NCBI GenBank assembly: GCA_002751075.1
Contig: NAOQ01000098.1
Location: forward strand, 101,909-165,908
Direction of reading: 5' to 3'
DNA length: 64,000 nucleotides
From: Ichthyophonus hoferi
Taxonomy: Eukaryota > Opisthokonta > Ichthyosporea > Ichthyophonida > Ichthyophonidae
Both the position numbers and the translations under genes were made by a program. The notes under the pieces are model-generated. The model had not been told where the DNA came from. It saw nothing but the letters and a program-made list of their open reading frames with translations, and searched no databases. Shown here piece by piece: positions 1 to 13,657 of this stretch (positions are counted from its first letter, which is position 1; the number at the start of each line of letters is the position of its first letter).

Positions 1-3000
1 AGTGGGGATAAAGTACCACCAACAAGGAACTAGAGAACTTGGAGATAGGTTGATTCACATGCCTCTCGAACTGAGTTTCCTTATTTATCTTCTCGTATAA
101 TCTATTTGTGACAAACTGTACAAAAATTGTTGAGATGAGGGACTTATTTATAATTGTAAGTGTATAAGTGATATACCACTTGGGTACTTCATGTGATATT
201 ACAAATCTATTACCATGGTTCTACAGATAGCATGTAAACATTACTACAGTGTATTTGTCAAGGAAGCTTAATTTACATCAATCATGACAACAAAATAATT
301 TAATAAGCAACCACACTTGAGAATAAACAAAATGGAGTTAATTTTTTTTATTAAAAAAACAACATTTTACTTTATTACTCCTTGTAATGCTTAAATGGAA
401 AGAGAAGATACTGGTATTACGTGGTCCACGTCCTCCAAACTTAAATCTAATTTTGTTATGACCGCAAAAATAATCGACCGCAAATCGATCGCTAATTCAG
501 TGGAGTCACAAGATTTGGACCAATGACCATCATGCACTATGATATTGTACCAATCAACTGATAACCAGAAGCAACTCCCTGGGGTCGAAAATTCAAAATC
601 CCCTAGCCTTTACATAAGTAAACATACATTACAATATAAACTATTATATATAGTTACTATATACATACATTACAAAATTAAATTATTCTTTTATTGCAGT
701 TTGGAAATAGTTTTCCCAATTAAAAGGTAGATTGTAATTAAAGATCAAGTCCACGTCTGGGATCTGAATTGTTCCTGTCACTGGATCGAGAATTTGAGTG
801 TGATAGTCAATGGGTGTAGTTTAGTTTAGTGCTAGGAACGTATGGAAACTCTTAATAAAATTGGAATCTTAGTATTGATGTTTGGTTCTTCTGTGATTCT
901 TTGGGCATGGTTAATTGGATGGATTTAGATTAATTAAACTGGTAATTTTTTAGGCTCTGCTCAGACAGTTGACTGATTGGTTGGTTTGTTGGTATTTCCT
1001 GGTTGTTTCTAATCGTACACCTAGAACAGTAAAGAATTCCAGCAGCTAGCTTTCTTTTACGCTGATTGTTAAGAACAATAAGTAGGAGCAGGAGTGTTCC
1101 TGTGACCTATATTTATTTAGAAGGAGAGGGAGTCTAAAATTAAGGAATGTCTTGACGTGTCCCTTTGCATACACGGTGTACAGATAAGGTGAGACAGATT
1201 GTTATTAAACAGGTGAGAACTTATTTTAGGCAAGATGCCTAAGCAATGGCTATTATTCGTAGGACCTCTGCCATTGGCTGGTTCAACTTTGAACGATCAT
1301 CTTGGATTGGCATTTACCACCCATTGTACTAGCTATTTTTCCAGACTACGTATGTGTTCAAAGTTGCTATTTCTTTGTAGAATTTGGGTAGAGTTTTTAG
1401 TGCTGTAAAAACAAAATGGAACAGACGAGTATGCTGTTTCCTAGAAATGATATATATTAAAGTTGTATTATGATATGATATGGAGTGCCCCCCGCACCCC
1501 CGTTTGTTATCTGTTTTGCTTTGCTTTTATGCTTCGCTTTACCGCCAGTGCTAATCTTCCAGTAATTCAATAATTTAAATAGAACCAATCATAAATATTG
1601 TATTAGGTAATCCAACTCACGATAGGTCAAAGAGACGCACTAGAATTATCCGGTCTTGCCACAATACTAAAATATTATTATGCTCCTCTTTAGATAGTGA
1701 ATTAACTTATTGATGTAATAGGCTTATATTTTGCATACTATAACTTCACTGAGCCTACTGTGATTAGGATCTTGTACCAGTTTAATATGGATGCTTCGTA
1801 TTCTATAGGATTGACCAATAAATATGTCTACTGTAATGATGTATGATTAGCCAATCGCCGCCTGATGCGCTTGTTACTAGAATTTTTTGGTTATCTAAGT
1901 ATGGAAGGATATTATAGTAAAGTTCATACAGCCCGTAGTGTGGGATGTGTTAATTAGGGCAGTCATAAAATATTTTGGACAAGATGTAATAATAATTGTT
2001 AATGAGATTATGTGATTATAGCTATAAAAAGAAATATTTTAAATAATTAAATATTACTGTTTTAGCACTTAAAATAATTAACAAGTCAGTTATTTAATGC
2101 AGGATATCAAATCCTTCAATGTACTATGTTAGAACTAGTTCCTGATTGATTCATAGCCTAATTCATTGTATATATGAGTACTAGGTATATTACGTTGTCT
2201 ACTGGTAAGCATTTTCCTAATAAAGTTATTAAGATAATATCATGACAACTGGGCCATGTATCTAATCGTTCCCAGAATGTGATTATTACTAGCACATCTA
2301 GCCTTGTTTTATACCAAGTATAACGTTATCAGTTAAATGTTGTGATGAAGCTTCATGTAGTTCTAGATTAATTTTTAGCTTTTTTTTCTAGAATTTGATT
2401 GGATACGGATACAAATTCACCAAGGTTAATCAAGTGCTAAATTTGATGCGAGATATGATAAATGATCGTGGTCGCTATTATCACAATGACATGGAATACA
2501 ATTAAATGTACCCTAGAGAGATCAAATAATATCACTTCAGATGACGTTCCTGATATCGTCTGATTGGTGTGGGATCTAAATCGGTTATGCTATTCGCATA
2601 GTTCTTGGGAATCCCATGATTGTATTTTTTACAATTACAACATATAACCATGGCACCCATTTAACTAACCACATAGCAAGAGAAAAATTCAAATTGGATC
2701 GTGGAGCTAATGATTGAATTTAGTGATACTAAACTTATTACTAGTTCCCAGAGTAAATAATGTGTATAGCAATGCACCAGTGTATATGCAAATTGATATA
2801 ACGCTTATGCCAGAAAAATAATTGCATATGAAGATGCTGTTTGTCAAATCCACCCATAGATTTTAGACCATCCGCTGGCCTCTGACCACACGCATTCTCT
2901 ACCCCATTTCTGAGTTGGGGATTCATGGGTTTATTTTCTTTTATCTTTGTAGCCAGTACATTGATAGTGCCACCCATAACGTTCCCAGTATCGTAATATG

Positions 3001-3878
3001 CAATATACATGTCAACATGTCATTGGATTGGCCTTGTTAGCCAACAACCAATTATTGTACAGTTGGACGGGTTATATATATATGTTTACATGCATTGAAC
3101 TATTCAAAAAAAAATCATACCAAAGACCCTTTCACCACACTTCTTCATTTTAAAATATTAAAAAGCCAAGGAATCAAGCACACTTGCAAAACATGATGAA
3201 AAACAAACAATCCAATCATAACAAATACAAATACATTTAAATATCAATAGTAATATGTCGGTGTGACTAAGTAAACAGCTCGATAAGAACACAAACAACA
3301 ACTTCAAAATAAAACGGAAAATGTTTTGGGAAAGGAAAAAATTCAATAGAAACAAAGCACCCCAAAAAATCAAATACCGAAATGTAGCAACCAAAAGGGC
3401 CCTGGAAAAGAGGGCCGAAGTCTTGTACGTTACGAAAATGTATGGATGCTATATACAAGTATAAGTATATACAACTCTATGCTGACAGACATTGCAGGAG
3501 TATTCAGTAATGGTGATAATTGTAGTTAGAAAGGTGAGAAAGAACTGTACGTAAAAGTATTCATTTTCATAGGTGAACGCGTATACCTCCAAATGTGTTT
3601 CAAGAAACATATTCTACCTCTCTGGAGACCTCTTCCAGTTGGCTAGTAAGGGCCAATGTTGGTGATTTGTAATACGCCACTTTGAAGATGCCTAAGGAAG
3701 ATGTGGGATAGATATTGGAAAGGGAGCATGCAAGAGAATAAAGATTTATCACAGGACATGGAGGCTATAAATATATAATAGACAACTTTAAGGAGTGTTC
3801 CAGTTACAAGATAGGGTAAGAAAAGAAGATATAGATTCTAGGTGAAAAGAAAAATGCTCTCTCTGGTACATCGATGCA
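1..3878. other. Intergenic/unassigned stretch
   Basis: No exon could be supported here on either strand. The longer open frames (for example 2741-3010 and 3158-3458 on the minus strand) are A/T-rich, have no recognisable motif and no convincing splice partners. The stretch contains one copy of a dispersed repeat (1365-1995, listed separately) and several ATTGG/CCAAT pentamers. Any 3' UTR of the F-box gene would extend into the right-hand end. Confidence 0.6.
1365..1995 (+). repeat. Dispersed repeat, copy 1
   Basis: Two blocks (1365-1491 and about 1862-1995) match, in inverted orientation, blocks at 50861-50986 and 50561-50655 inside a UBA1 intron. The first block is roughly 90% identical by eye over about 125 bp. 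The order of the blocks is the same in both copies, and the spacer between them differs in length. No coding capacity or clear terminal repeats were seen, so it looks like an old non-autonomous interspersed repeat. Its class is unknown. Confidence 0.75.
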
Positions 3879-6343
3879 CTAATATATACATATATTCTCT
3901 ATATAGACTTTGCAATACTTATTTCTCTCTCCTATAGGAATGGGATCAGGACATGGTGGATCTTTGGAAAAGACCATAGAACTAGAGGGAATGATGAGAT
4001 GAGATGAAGGGGGTGCCCAAGAGAAAGTCCCAGGGGTGAGTAAGCTGAAAGAAAAGATATTTAGAACAGGGATAATGCAAGAGTAGGAGAGGGGAGGGTG
4101 TAGGTGGAAATACATAAAGTGATATCAAATAACAGAAATGGACACAGACAAAAAGACAAAAGCTGTATACAATAAAAAAAAAGTGACACCTGTACTAATA
4201 TAAAAAGATTAATACTGATCGCATAGCATGATGTATCATAGAGCCTAAACAGATATCACTTACTTAAGACTCACAAGGATATGCATATTTCGCAGTCCTC
4301 CAACGCCGCTGATCCTAAGTTCTGATAACTTGGTACACACTTGCAGTGGATTCATATCATATACAGTTCTCTTCTCTTCCATACACTCCTTTTGATCTAA
4401 AGTGAATTGTCGCAAAGAAACACATCCACATAGATGATCTAATGTTGAAAACCCCACACAGTTTTTAATAGTGAGAGACGTAAGACGAGTGAAGATTGAT
4501 AAAGGTCGAAAATAGGGACAGTTAGGATATACTAAAGTGTTGCTAACAACAAGGGTTTCCAAATTCGTACATCGGGATAAATTGGTACTATTCTCCCATA
4601 TGCCATAGTTAAATACAAGGGACCTCATTGGAGCCGGAAAGCCGTTCGGATGATTCATTGTAGGCCGATGCAGTCCATTTTCGTACTCACTCCCATGGAT
4701 AGTAACAGAAGTTATAGTCATGCTCTTTTGTATCGGAAAAGCACACCGCGATTCAATCTGTTCTCTAAATATTATCTTTTTAAGCATTGGAAAGGCATGC
4801 AATGTCCACTGGAAATCAAGGCCTCGTAAACGCCCTGCATAAAGCTTTTCTCCGCCTAGTTCCAGGCAAGTTACATGGGGAAAGGTACCAGGTAGAGGTA
4901 CTCTGTCAATGCCACAATCAAGTCTCAGTGACTGTAGATTAGGCAGTACACTCAGGACACCCAGAGAATGGAAATATGATCTGTGTGTCCATGTACCCCG
5001 ATGAAGCCACAAACGTGTAAGATGAACACATTTCATGAGGCGGGGTAGTTGTTCAAGATTGACATAGACCCCCAAGGCCTTTAGTTTAGGTAGAGCTAAT
5101 ACCTGTTGTAACGAGCCGTCTAGAGAGGGTAGAACTAAATCTACAACATTGGGAAAAAATGGCATATTAATGCACTGGCAATTACAGTCATTTTCCCAGG
5201 CTGTTAACTGGAATGTTTTCATATGCGGTGCCGATATGGTAAAGGGAGATAGGTCAATTGTCATGCTTCGACCAATATACTTATCATTGGCTTCTTCCAT
5301 GGTTGACCTTTCATTAAAATTGATACGTACACGTTGAAGATTGGGGATGGCGTTAAAGTGCTTTAGCCTGGTTGTACCCAAATTATCAATATCTACTCTA
5401 GTAAGGTTTGTAAACATAGCTACCGGGTTCACTGAGAGAAGGCCGTAGGTCTTGCTCAATACGTGAAGTGATGTTATTGCCGGAAGCCATTTTTCACATT
5501 GTATTTCACTTTCAAATGTACTACCCTTACGTTTTCTTGGAGGTTTTAAAGAAAATTGCAGGAGCGAACCTGGAATATATTCCATTGATAGTCTGCGAAA
5601 TCGTTGGCATACCTCACTAAGATGAACTCGGTCAACAGTGGAAAGAAAAATAATAATGTGACGGATGAGTGCATCAGGAAGCTTTTCAAAGAATGCAGGC
5701 ACTGTATGTGCATTGCATTTGTGAGGAAAGATGAAATGAGTAAGTATATATACAGATATACATTTGGTTGAGTGTGAGTTTTTAAATATTCTCGTTCAAA
5801 AGCAGCATAAGTTGCAATAGTACACGTTTGGGTATGTATTCGCTTGTGTTTCGTGTTCTCAAGAGGTACAGTATGTAAATCTATGTGATTTCATGCGCAG
5901 TGCAGGTGATTGTGCAGTTATGTATACGTGAAAGAAAATGTATTTGTATATATGGTTGATCATATAAAGAGTAAAGATCTAGGTAGATGGGTGAACACGG
6001 CATGAAATACTGCGTACAGATTGTAGATATGCATGATAGAGTTACATGCGTAGAAACACGCGTGTGTACAAGTATGCTATCCATGAAACCGAGGAAATAC
6101 CCGGCACACTTTGCCGCAAATGTTAAAAAATAAAATAAAGACATTGTATTGTTACTACAAAGAAACATAACATAATACAGCAGCATCAAAAATAAACATG
6201 AAATAGTTCCCCTTTCATATTGTCCCAACTGACTCCTGACTCCTAGAATAATTACCATCAAAGGTCGGCTTGGCCATGTTTTTGCGACGAGAATCTGGAG
6301 AGGGACAACGGCACCATTGTGCTGGCTTTCTATGATGTGCCAT
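3879..6343 (-). CDS. F-box / leucine-rich-repeat protein (FBXL type)
   Basis: Likely the substrate-selecting subunit of an SCF ubiquitin ligase. Exons on the minus strand: 6256-6343, 4264-5701, and probably 3879-4044, giving about 563 aa. The ATG at 6343-6341 has an in-frame stop just upstream. The large open frame alone would have to begin with GTG, so the small first exon is needed, and its phase (1) matches the acceptor at 5702/5703. The F-box is at about residues 32-67 (FFEKLPDALIRHI, then a leucine-rich helix ending CQRFRRLS). It is followed by irregular leucine-rich repeats (L.SL.L, NL.RV) across exon 2. A strong GTAAGT donor closes exon 2 at 4264. The last exon is phase-compatible and has a good CTTTCAG acceptor, but its sequence is low in recognisable LRR, so it is the least certain part. 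The gene is divergent from the PSTPIP-like gene. Confidence 0.82.
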
Positions 6344-7232
6344 GATAACTAACTATCCCATATAAGAACTTCGTTACAGTAGATTAGAAAACCTACTTTA
6401 TAACAACCTTTTAGCCTAAGGCTTAAATAGAAATCGTATTAGTAACACATTGTGATAATAGTTAAAGTGTAAACAAAGCCAGTTCCAGACTTGAATGCGT
6501 CCGTTAGTACACATGTACATACTAGGGCTGTAACGCCTTTCCGATTACAATTTAGTTGAAACTCCAGTCTTTTTAATAATAGCTACTAAGTGTAAATTTA
6601 AAATGTTTTTATTGCAAGCATATTACAGCCCTTCCTACCGAACCAACTTGATTCATCCTTTTGGGGATCTCTGTAATTCAATCATATTCTTGAGATAAAA
6701 AGAGCTGTCTATGATTGCTCCTTCTTTAATTTTGTTTTAAACAATTGATTGTATAGGATCAAGATGACACTAAGTCCATTATTAACCTGCCAATCATTGG
6801 GATACTTATATGGCTCACGGAAAGTTAAAAATATATGTTTTAACAATAATTATTAGTATTTTTTTTTCGTTTACTTCAATTTTTTTATTATTTTTAATTA
6901 TTTTTAATTATTTTATGTGATTTTAGCTGATGAGTTGTAATTATCATATTGAGCTATTTATTATGTCAGCTACGTATATTAAATATTATATGTACCATAA
7001 TTCTTTTTGTTTTATACACTAATCACAGAGGGCTAAGCTATCAATTCTTAGGTATTATCTTATTAGTAGCCAATAAAATATTATTTTGTTTTCTGTAACA
7101 TTCCAAACTGATTTCAACTGTAAGCCATTATCACCAGTTATTGATATAAAACGAACGCAACCTGTTGGATTTTATGTTCGATCGTCTTATATATTAACAT
7201 TCATATATTTAGCATTACATTATCAACTGGCC
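6344..7232. promoter_or_regulatory. Divergent intergenic promoter region
   Basis: This 889-bp spacer separates the start codons of the F-box gene (minus) and the PSTPIP-like gene (plus), so both 5' UTRs and promoters must lie within or near it. It is very A/T-rich, has poly-T runs around 6860-6910 and contains CCAAT/ATTGG pentamers (a back-to-back pair near 6791-6801). No TATA box could be assigned with confidence. Confidence 0.4.
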
Positions 7233-10200
7233 ATGGCAAGATTTGAGGATCATTTTTGGGTAGGTTTATGTTTTTCATTTACACCAACAGTAGATTTTTT
7301 TGGTTATACGGGAATGTGGCTATTTTTTGAAAGAAATTTTCAAAGTATGATTTTTATCACCAACTACCACCATACCAACCAAAACCTATGCCATTATACC
7401 TTACTGCTCTACCATCATACTATGTTTTTTTTGTGTTCATTTTCCTTTTTTCTATTTCGGTTTGGGAATTGTTGTTTCTTAGAAGTTTATGTTTTAGTTT
7501 ATGTTTGTTCTTGCCTTTGGCAACTAAGTTTGCGTTTATTCTTGCCTTTGGCAACTAAGTTTGCGTTTATTCTTGCCTTTGGCAACTAAGTTTGTGCAAA
7601 CACCTTGGTGTAGATGTGCCTCTATCTTTTTATTTGCAGATGTCCACATGCACATATATATATATATATATGTTTGATAGTGCTCTGTCAGTCTATACGT
7701 ATATACTTGCTCTACTATCAACCGCACACATGTGTTGCTAACTATGCATTTTAAAAAGGGTATCGGAGTGGAATCCGAATGGGTAGGCCCTCACCATGGG
7801 TTTGAGGTTATGGTGAAAAGGCTAAGAGAGAGTAAAACCATGTCTGAAGCATTTATTGATGTTTGCAAACAGAGGTGATTATTTTACCATGTCATACAAA
7901 CATACAACCCCAAAAGACATAGCATCTTTATACGTTATAGTGCAATAGTTGTTTATAGGGTGCTGCTTTTAAAAAACAACAACCGACTATGTTTATATTT
8001 GCATGTAAATACGCACAACAAAACCACGTACCTACACATATTCAAGCAAATGTATATATACACCCAGATACATACAGTCCATGGTTTCCTATTTAACATA
8101 GATTTATAAGTGAACATCTGCTTTAGTTTTTATTTGTTATTTGCTTCGTATTGCTTGTTTATAGGTAGGTGTACACTCGGATCGTATGGTTTGTTTGGTT
8201 TTCCGATTTTTTATATTAATAGTTTTAGCATTTGATAACTTACTTTTAGACACGGTGAAGTAATGATATCGTTGACCATATAGTCCTATAATATGATGAC
8301 ATTAAAAGGGTATAGTAAGAAAAAGAGATATGGTGAGGGGACAAACTAGGTGTGGTTTGTAGGATGTGTAAGTGTTGGGGTAAGTGTATGGAATACGTCT
8401 CATAGAAATAAGATAGGGGTGTTATTGAAGTGATTGGAGATTTAAATAAGGAAAGGTCCAAAGTGGGTAATTATTACGTGAGGATTTTTATGAGATTGAT
8501 GGGGTGAGAGGGGATATCAGCAGTTTGTAAAAAGGCAAAACAGAAAAAAATAAAGGAAATAAGCGAGAGATCTAAAAAAATGTAACAAAGAAGAGAACTG
8601 AAAAGTCCTAAAAGAAAATAGATGCAGAAAATGAAATAATGTAATCACATTAGAGAGAAAACAGAGTACCTAATCACATATAATACCACTCTTCTTTCAG
8701 AGCTGCATTGGAAAAAGCCTATGGCGACGGAATGTTAAAGCTGGCAACCATTGTACAAAAAGATAACCATGGCAACCTGAAGGTGGCCTGGGACACTCTC
8801 ATGGCTGGTAGGGAGTTATGCTGGTGTGCTTGTTTTTATATCTACTTCAATATCACAGAGGAGTGATGTGATCATGGTTGCAATATATTCCGTTGCATAT
8901 ATTTAGGTTGCTGCAGATTATTTGCTAGGATTGAGTATTTGTTTTTGACTAAGTCTTAAGTTTTCGTATCTTTCAAATGGATAAGATCAAATTAAAATAA
9001 CTTTTTTGGCATTTATTGCCCAAATTCTAACCTAGAAAAACACACTTTTATTATAGTATATATTCAATTATTTCCTGATATATATACACACAATGAGAAA
9101 AGGATGAAGAGGGAGAGGAAGGGAAAGAAAGGGGTTATGGGTAAAATGTGTTGTATACAAGTAGCTGCTTACCAAGCCTTACAACCCAACTTCCTCTTCC
9201 ACAGAGACGACTGCGATAGGCCAAACCCATTGTGATCTATCCAAGGTCATTACTAACGAGGTCGTGCCTGATTTCAAATCTTTTGCAGAAGAACAACGTA
9301 TCACACGTAAAATGGTGCGTGGCTAGTGGGTCAAGAGCTAAAAACACAACGTTATACTACTTTGTATAGACATATCCACACATCAGTATATTCATAGCAA
9401 TACTTGGCTAGATATATACTTCTTTACAAAATAAACCACATCCATCCATCTATACAATAATTTAAGCAAAAAGTCCATACCAAAATCTATGCACCAATCT
9501 ATACCATATAGGAATTTTAGTAACAGAGTAAGAAGGCAATATAGTACATGTATGAGGATGAGTGATGCGATTGCCCAGGAGAAAGATGGCAAGTGTTTAC
9601 CTGGACCACCTACATATTGGCAACATTATATATTAGATAACTAATACTTTACCCTCCCTACCCCCCTATTATACTGTGACTACTGGTAGACCGTTGAAAA
9701 CTTCCAAAAGCACCATGCTGCAAGGGCTAAGGCGTATGAGAAGATGATTAAGGCAAGTGATGTGATGGCGTATGGTTTAATCTCTGTAGTTTAATTTTAA
9801 GATTTAAAACATTAAATTTAAAATACTCCTGCCTAACTGGATCAAAGTGTTGTGCAACACACCCTTCATGCATATTTTTTACCGCCTGGTTTATTTCAAT
9901 TTAGGCACAGACAAATATAGGCACATAAACCTTCATATGCATAGCTACTGATTTAGATATATACTTACCTACCTACCTATCTACATATATACCGAACTAT
10001 GTTGTTTTACATGCATGCGCAGCAAATCTCAAATACACTCTTATCTTCTCTTCCACACCCTCAATTGTTTTATGTAAAAATAAGAAACCTTTCCCGCGCG
10101 TAGGGTCATTGTGCCTTTGCTCACTTTTTCTACCAGACAAGAGAGCCTAGAGAGGGCAGATTATTAACTTGCTGCCCCCCCCTCACCCCCGCCCGCACCC

Positions 10201-13200
10201 CTGGGCCTTGTCTTGCCACAGTCCAGAAAGGATTTTGAGGTCAAGTCCAAGGAAATGGACCAGGCAGAGTCCTCGATGAACAATCCACCACCCAATCATA
10301 AGCCAAAAGAACTAGATAAGGTAGTTGTCTTATCCAGTTATATCGCCATTTCCTTGTAGTTCTCTTAGCACCACTTGATTCTAAACACCACCCATGGTGA
10401 AATGGTGAAGGGGTTGGTTGAGTATTAGGTTACACACAGATAAACACACACATAATACACGTACACACATTTGTGTCTTTTTATATTTATGTGATAATAC
10501 ATGCTTGTATGTGTTTGGGTATACGAAGTCTTAATTATAGTGGCTATACTCACTATGATGTCATATATACATAGATTTAACATTATTTAACATATATGTA
10601 TGAATGCCTTCAAAGGCCAAAGCCAAGTATGAGAAACACAAACAAATGGCCGTTTCTGCCGATGCTAATTACCGCGACGCCTTAGCCCAATTGGATGAGC
10701 AGCGGTTACTCTGGGAGGCCGAATACCAAGCCGTTTGTAATGTAAGTCTGATTGGTTGATCTTAATGACTCCTATGTGAATTCTTGCCTGGTGGATGGTC
10801 GTGATTTTACTCCTAAAGCTATTATTAACGGTGTTATGATATGATATGTACGTATTGTCCTTCCCCTACCTCTTCCCTACCCCCTATACTTTATTTAAAG
10901 TCCTCTCATTTCATCTCCCTCTTTTCTCTTTTTTCTTCTTCCATATATAAATGTTTCTTTTGAACAAGTTACTTTTATTCTTTCACCTATGCCCTCTCTC
11001 TGTGTAGGTGTAGTTCTTTACATCTTTCTACGCCATTCCACCGCTCACTACCCTGCTCCTTTACGTATCCATCATTACTATTTTTGTTGATCTTTCCTGG
11101 CCATTCCCTCTAATTACCCTAATTACCCTACTATCTGCTATCGATCTGGTTACACAGAGATTCCAAGCACTGGAAGAGACTAGAGTTGACAGGATGAAAG
11201 TGGGCATCATTGAAATTGCCAACCAGCAGAGGATCATGGCCGAGGCAGATATAAAGGTATGTGGGCATATATATATATATAGGTATTATCGGATAACCCC
11301 CTCTTATTTCCTCTCTTTGCTTTCTCTCTCTATTTATTCCTCTTTCTGTTTCTGTTATTGCCCCACCAGCTATCCCTCGTCTTCTCACAGGCCTCCTTCT
11401 CCACAGAATGCTAACAAAATAGGGGAGGTAGCCAAGGACATCTATATTGATATTGAGATTGAAACACTCATCGCTGATTGCCAGACAGGCACCTTTCGTC
11501 CACGTATGTGTATAGCCTTGTTACCTCGTTGTATTTTCATTATGATTAATAATTAGCTCCTATTGCCGTTTTTATTTATTTCTTTGCTATCCAAATATTA
11601 CATGGTTATTGCAAATAGGATATGTGTTTGCTTTGAACTACGATAATAGTTATAAAAAAAAGGGAACACACACATATATATATATGTCACAGTACTATAG
11701 TGCATGCATTACATTGTGTACATACTCACCCCATACAAATCCAGAAGGACATATCTTTACAAACTGTCTTAGAGTTTATCTTTCATTTCTTTTTCAACCC
11801 ATATATACAACCGCTAATGTGCCAGTAAACTAGTACACCAATACGTTCATATATAATTTCATGAATCCATATTTCTCTATAGCCTTCATTATTCAACAGG
11901 TATTATGAATGTACAACCTATGTAACACAATACCGCTATCACTTATACAAACATCATTTTTGATTTAAGCCGGTACACATACTACGTGTAGAGATAGACC
12001 CATATACATGTATATACGTATGTTTAGATAGACAATAAATGTATGTCACGCCCCGCCCTGCCCCACCCCACTCATCCCCCTCTTAGCATACACACTATAT
12101 AATATATAATACATAATGCATACATACGCAGCCTAATCTAGCTGCATATATTTACACTTTCTCTCTTTATAGCACCCATACTCTATAGGGGCTACGAAAA
12201 AACTGAAAGATCATCAATCCGTCGTGCCTCTAGTCCCGTTGTAGCAGCCCAAATGAATGGGGGAAGTGGGTCGAGGGAGGATCCTATCAAAAGGGCCTGC
12301 TCAGGTGTGTGTATGTATGGGCGTATTCCTATTGCTATTATTGTATTATTATTATTCTATGTATAGTTTGCATTATTATATTCATAATAGTTATTGCTAA
12401 TCTTATTTTGTATATCATTTGTATTATTATATTTATGATCTTCATTACCATTATGTGTATAATTTATGTAAGATTTTGTGGGAGCTCTATTGACTTGTCC
12501 AAAGTTCTTCGAGATCTCCAAATTTTTTTGGTAATTGATCGTTGATATTTCTGTACTAACATTAGTAATAACGAGTTGGATTGATCTACCTTTTATAGAA
12601 GGCAATGTAGAGACAGGTGTATATGTTAGCTCTATCTCTAGATATCTATTACGATTATACTTAGCTATTACTGAAGGAGGGGTTCCTACTTTGGTTCGTT
12701 TAGGTGCGATAGTGCTTGCGGCACACTGTGTACGATAGGGATTGTATGTGGAGTATTAATTGGTCTCAAATCACTCGCATACTCTGACATTTCCAGTGCC
12801 AACAATAGAAGAGGTTTTACCTGAAGCAAGCCCACCTTCACCTTCATCTGCTGTCTTGTTTACCTGTAAGTCAAGCCAATATTTTATGATTGCTTTATGC
12901 TTTTTCTTATTCTTGCTCAAGTGCAGCTTCTCTTCCCTGTATTAAACTATGACTGTACCATCATAAACTAGATCTCCTTGTACCATATTATACTACATTT
13001 TGTCTGCAAGTGATTAATCCAATTCCATCAATCTATGGCTGGCTTATTCTCCAAATTGGACGTTTACACTAATTGGTTAGGGCAATGTCTTCACAGGAAC
13101 ACATATTTCATAGGATTGTATAATATTTCAATAACATCCATAAAAATTCTATATATGGTAATGAAATTACTGGATGTTATTTAGGCGTATCAGAGCTCTA

Positions 13201-13657
13201 TAGAGCCTCCAATGTAGTTGGCTTAATACCGTTATTACTCCGTACCAATTGGATCATATATACGTCCTTATAATCACACAACTATAAAAAGAATCACTAG
13301 GCCACATTATTTCATTAGCTACAGCAGCATATCAACTGTATGAGGAGGGAAGGGGTGGCAACCATGCCTATTATAATATTAGTACCATTAGCAACCATTG
13401 TCTGATTGGCACATTGCTATAAATTAATTAGTTTACATATGGCTAGGAATGCATCCCTCAGAGATGACTGGCACCTTACCCTACATGCAACTACAGGTAA
13501 AACACTATACGACTACGCCGGTCAGGGCCCCGATGAATTAACCTTTGTAGCTGATGAGACGATAGAGATTTTAGCTATAGACGAGGATCCGTGGTGGCAG
13601 GGTAGACATAAATCCCGTGTGGGCATGGTCTACAAGGATTATGTGGAAAAGATGTGA
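7233..13657 (+). CDS. PSTPIP-like F-BAR and SH3 domain protein
   Basis: F-BAR proteins bend membranes and link them to actin and cytokinesis machinery. The PSTPIP/Cdc15/Imp2 group ends in one SH3 domain, as here. Exons: 7233-7259, 7759-7874, 8701-8807, 9205-9314, 9690-9752, 10222-10320, 10616-10741, 11158-11256, 11407-11503, 12173-12304, 12797-12865, 13497-13657. The phases all agree and give 401 aa (human PSTPIP1 is of similar length). The protein starts MARFEDHFW, like the FKDAFW start of PSTPIP1. The F-BAR helices run to about residue 280 (for example LWEAEYQAVC, RFQALEETR). A PPPILYRGYE segment resembles the PSTPIP region after the F-BAR. A short Ser/Pro/Arg linker follows. The SH3 (about 348-400) has TLYDYAGQGPDEL and WWQGR but ends MVYKDYVEKM instead of the usual GLFPxNYVE. 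Intron 5 (after 9752) uses a GC donor. It is convergent with SCAP. Confidence 0.93.
7509..7602 (+). repeat. 31-bp tandem repeat, three copies
   Basis: The unit contains TTGCCTTTGGCAACTAAGTT, and its starts at about 7511, 7542 and 7573 are spaced exactly 31 bp apart. Each unit carries the short inverted repeat TTGCC...GGCAA. The array lies in intron 1 of the PSTPIP-like gene. Confidence 0.9.

Noticed and set aside
4260-5702. F-box gene read as a single 480-codon exon
   Set aside because: That frame starts with GTG, has a clean acceptor at its 5' end and a GTAAGT donor at its 3' end. A phase-matched ATG exon exists at 6256-6343.
7086-7589. 167-residue plus-strand open frame
   Set aside because: It is Phe/Tyr-rich, T-run-driven sequence that runs through intron 1. 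Only the nine codons at 7233-7259 (MARFEDHFW) are coding, as exon 1 of the PSTPIP-like gene.
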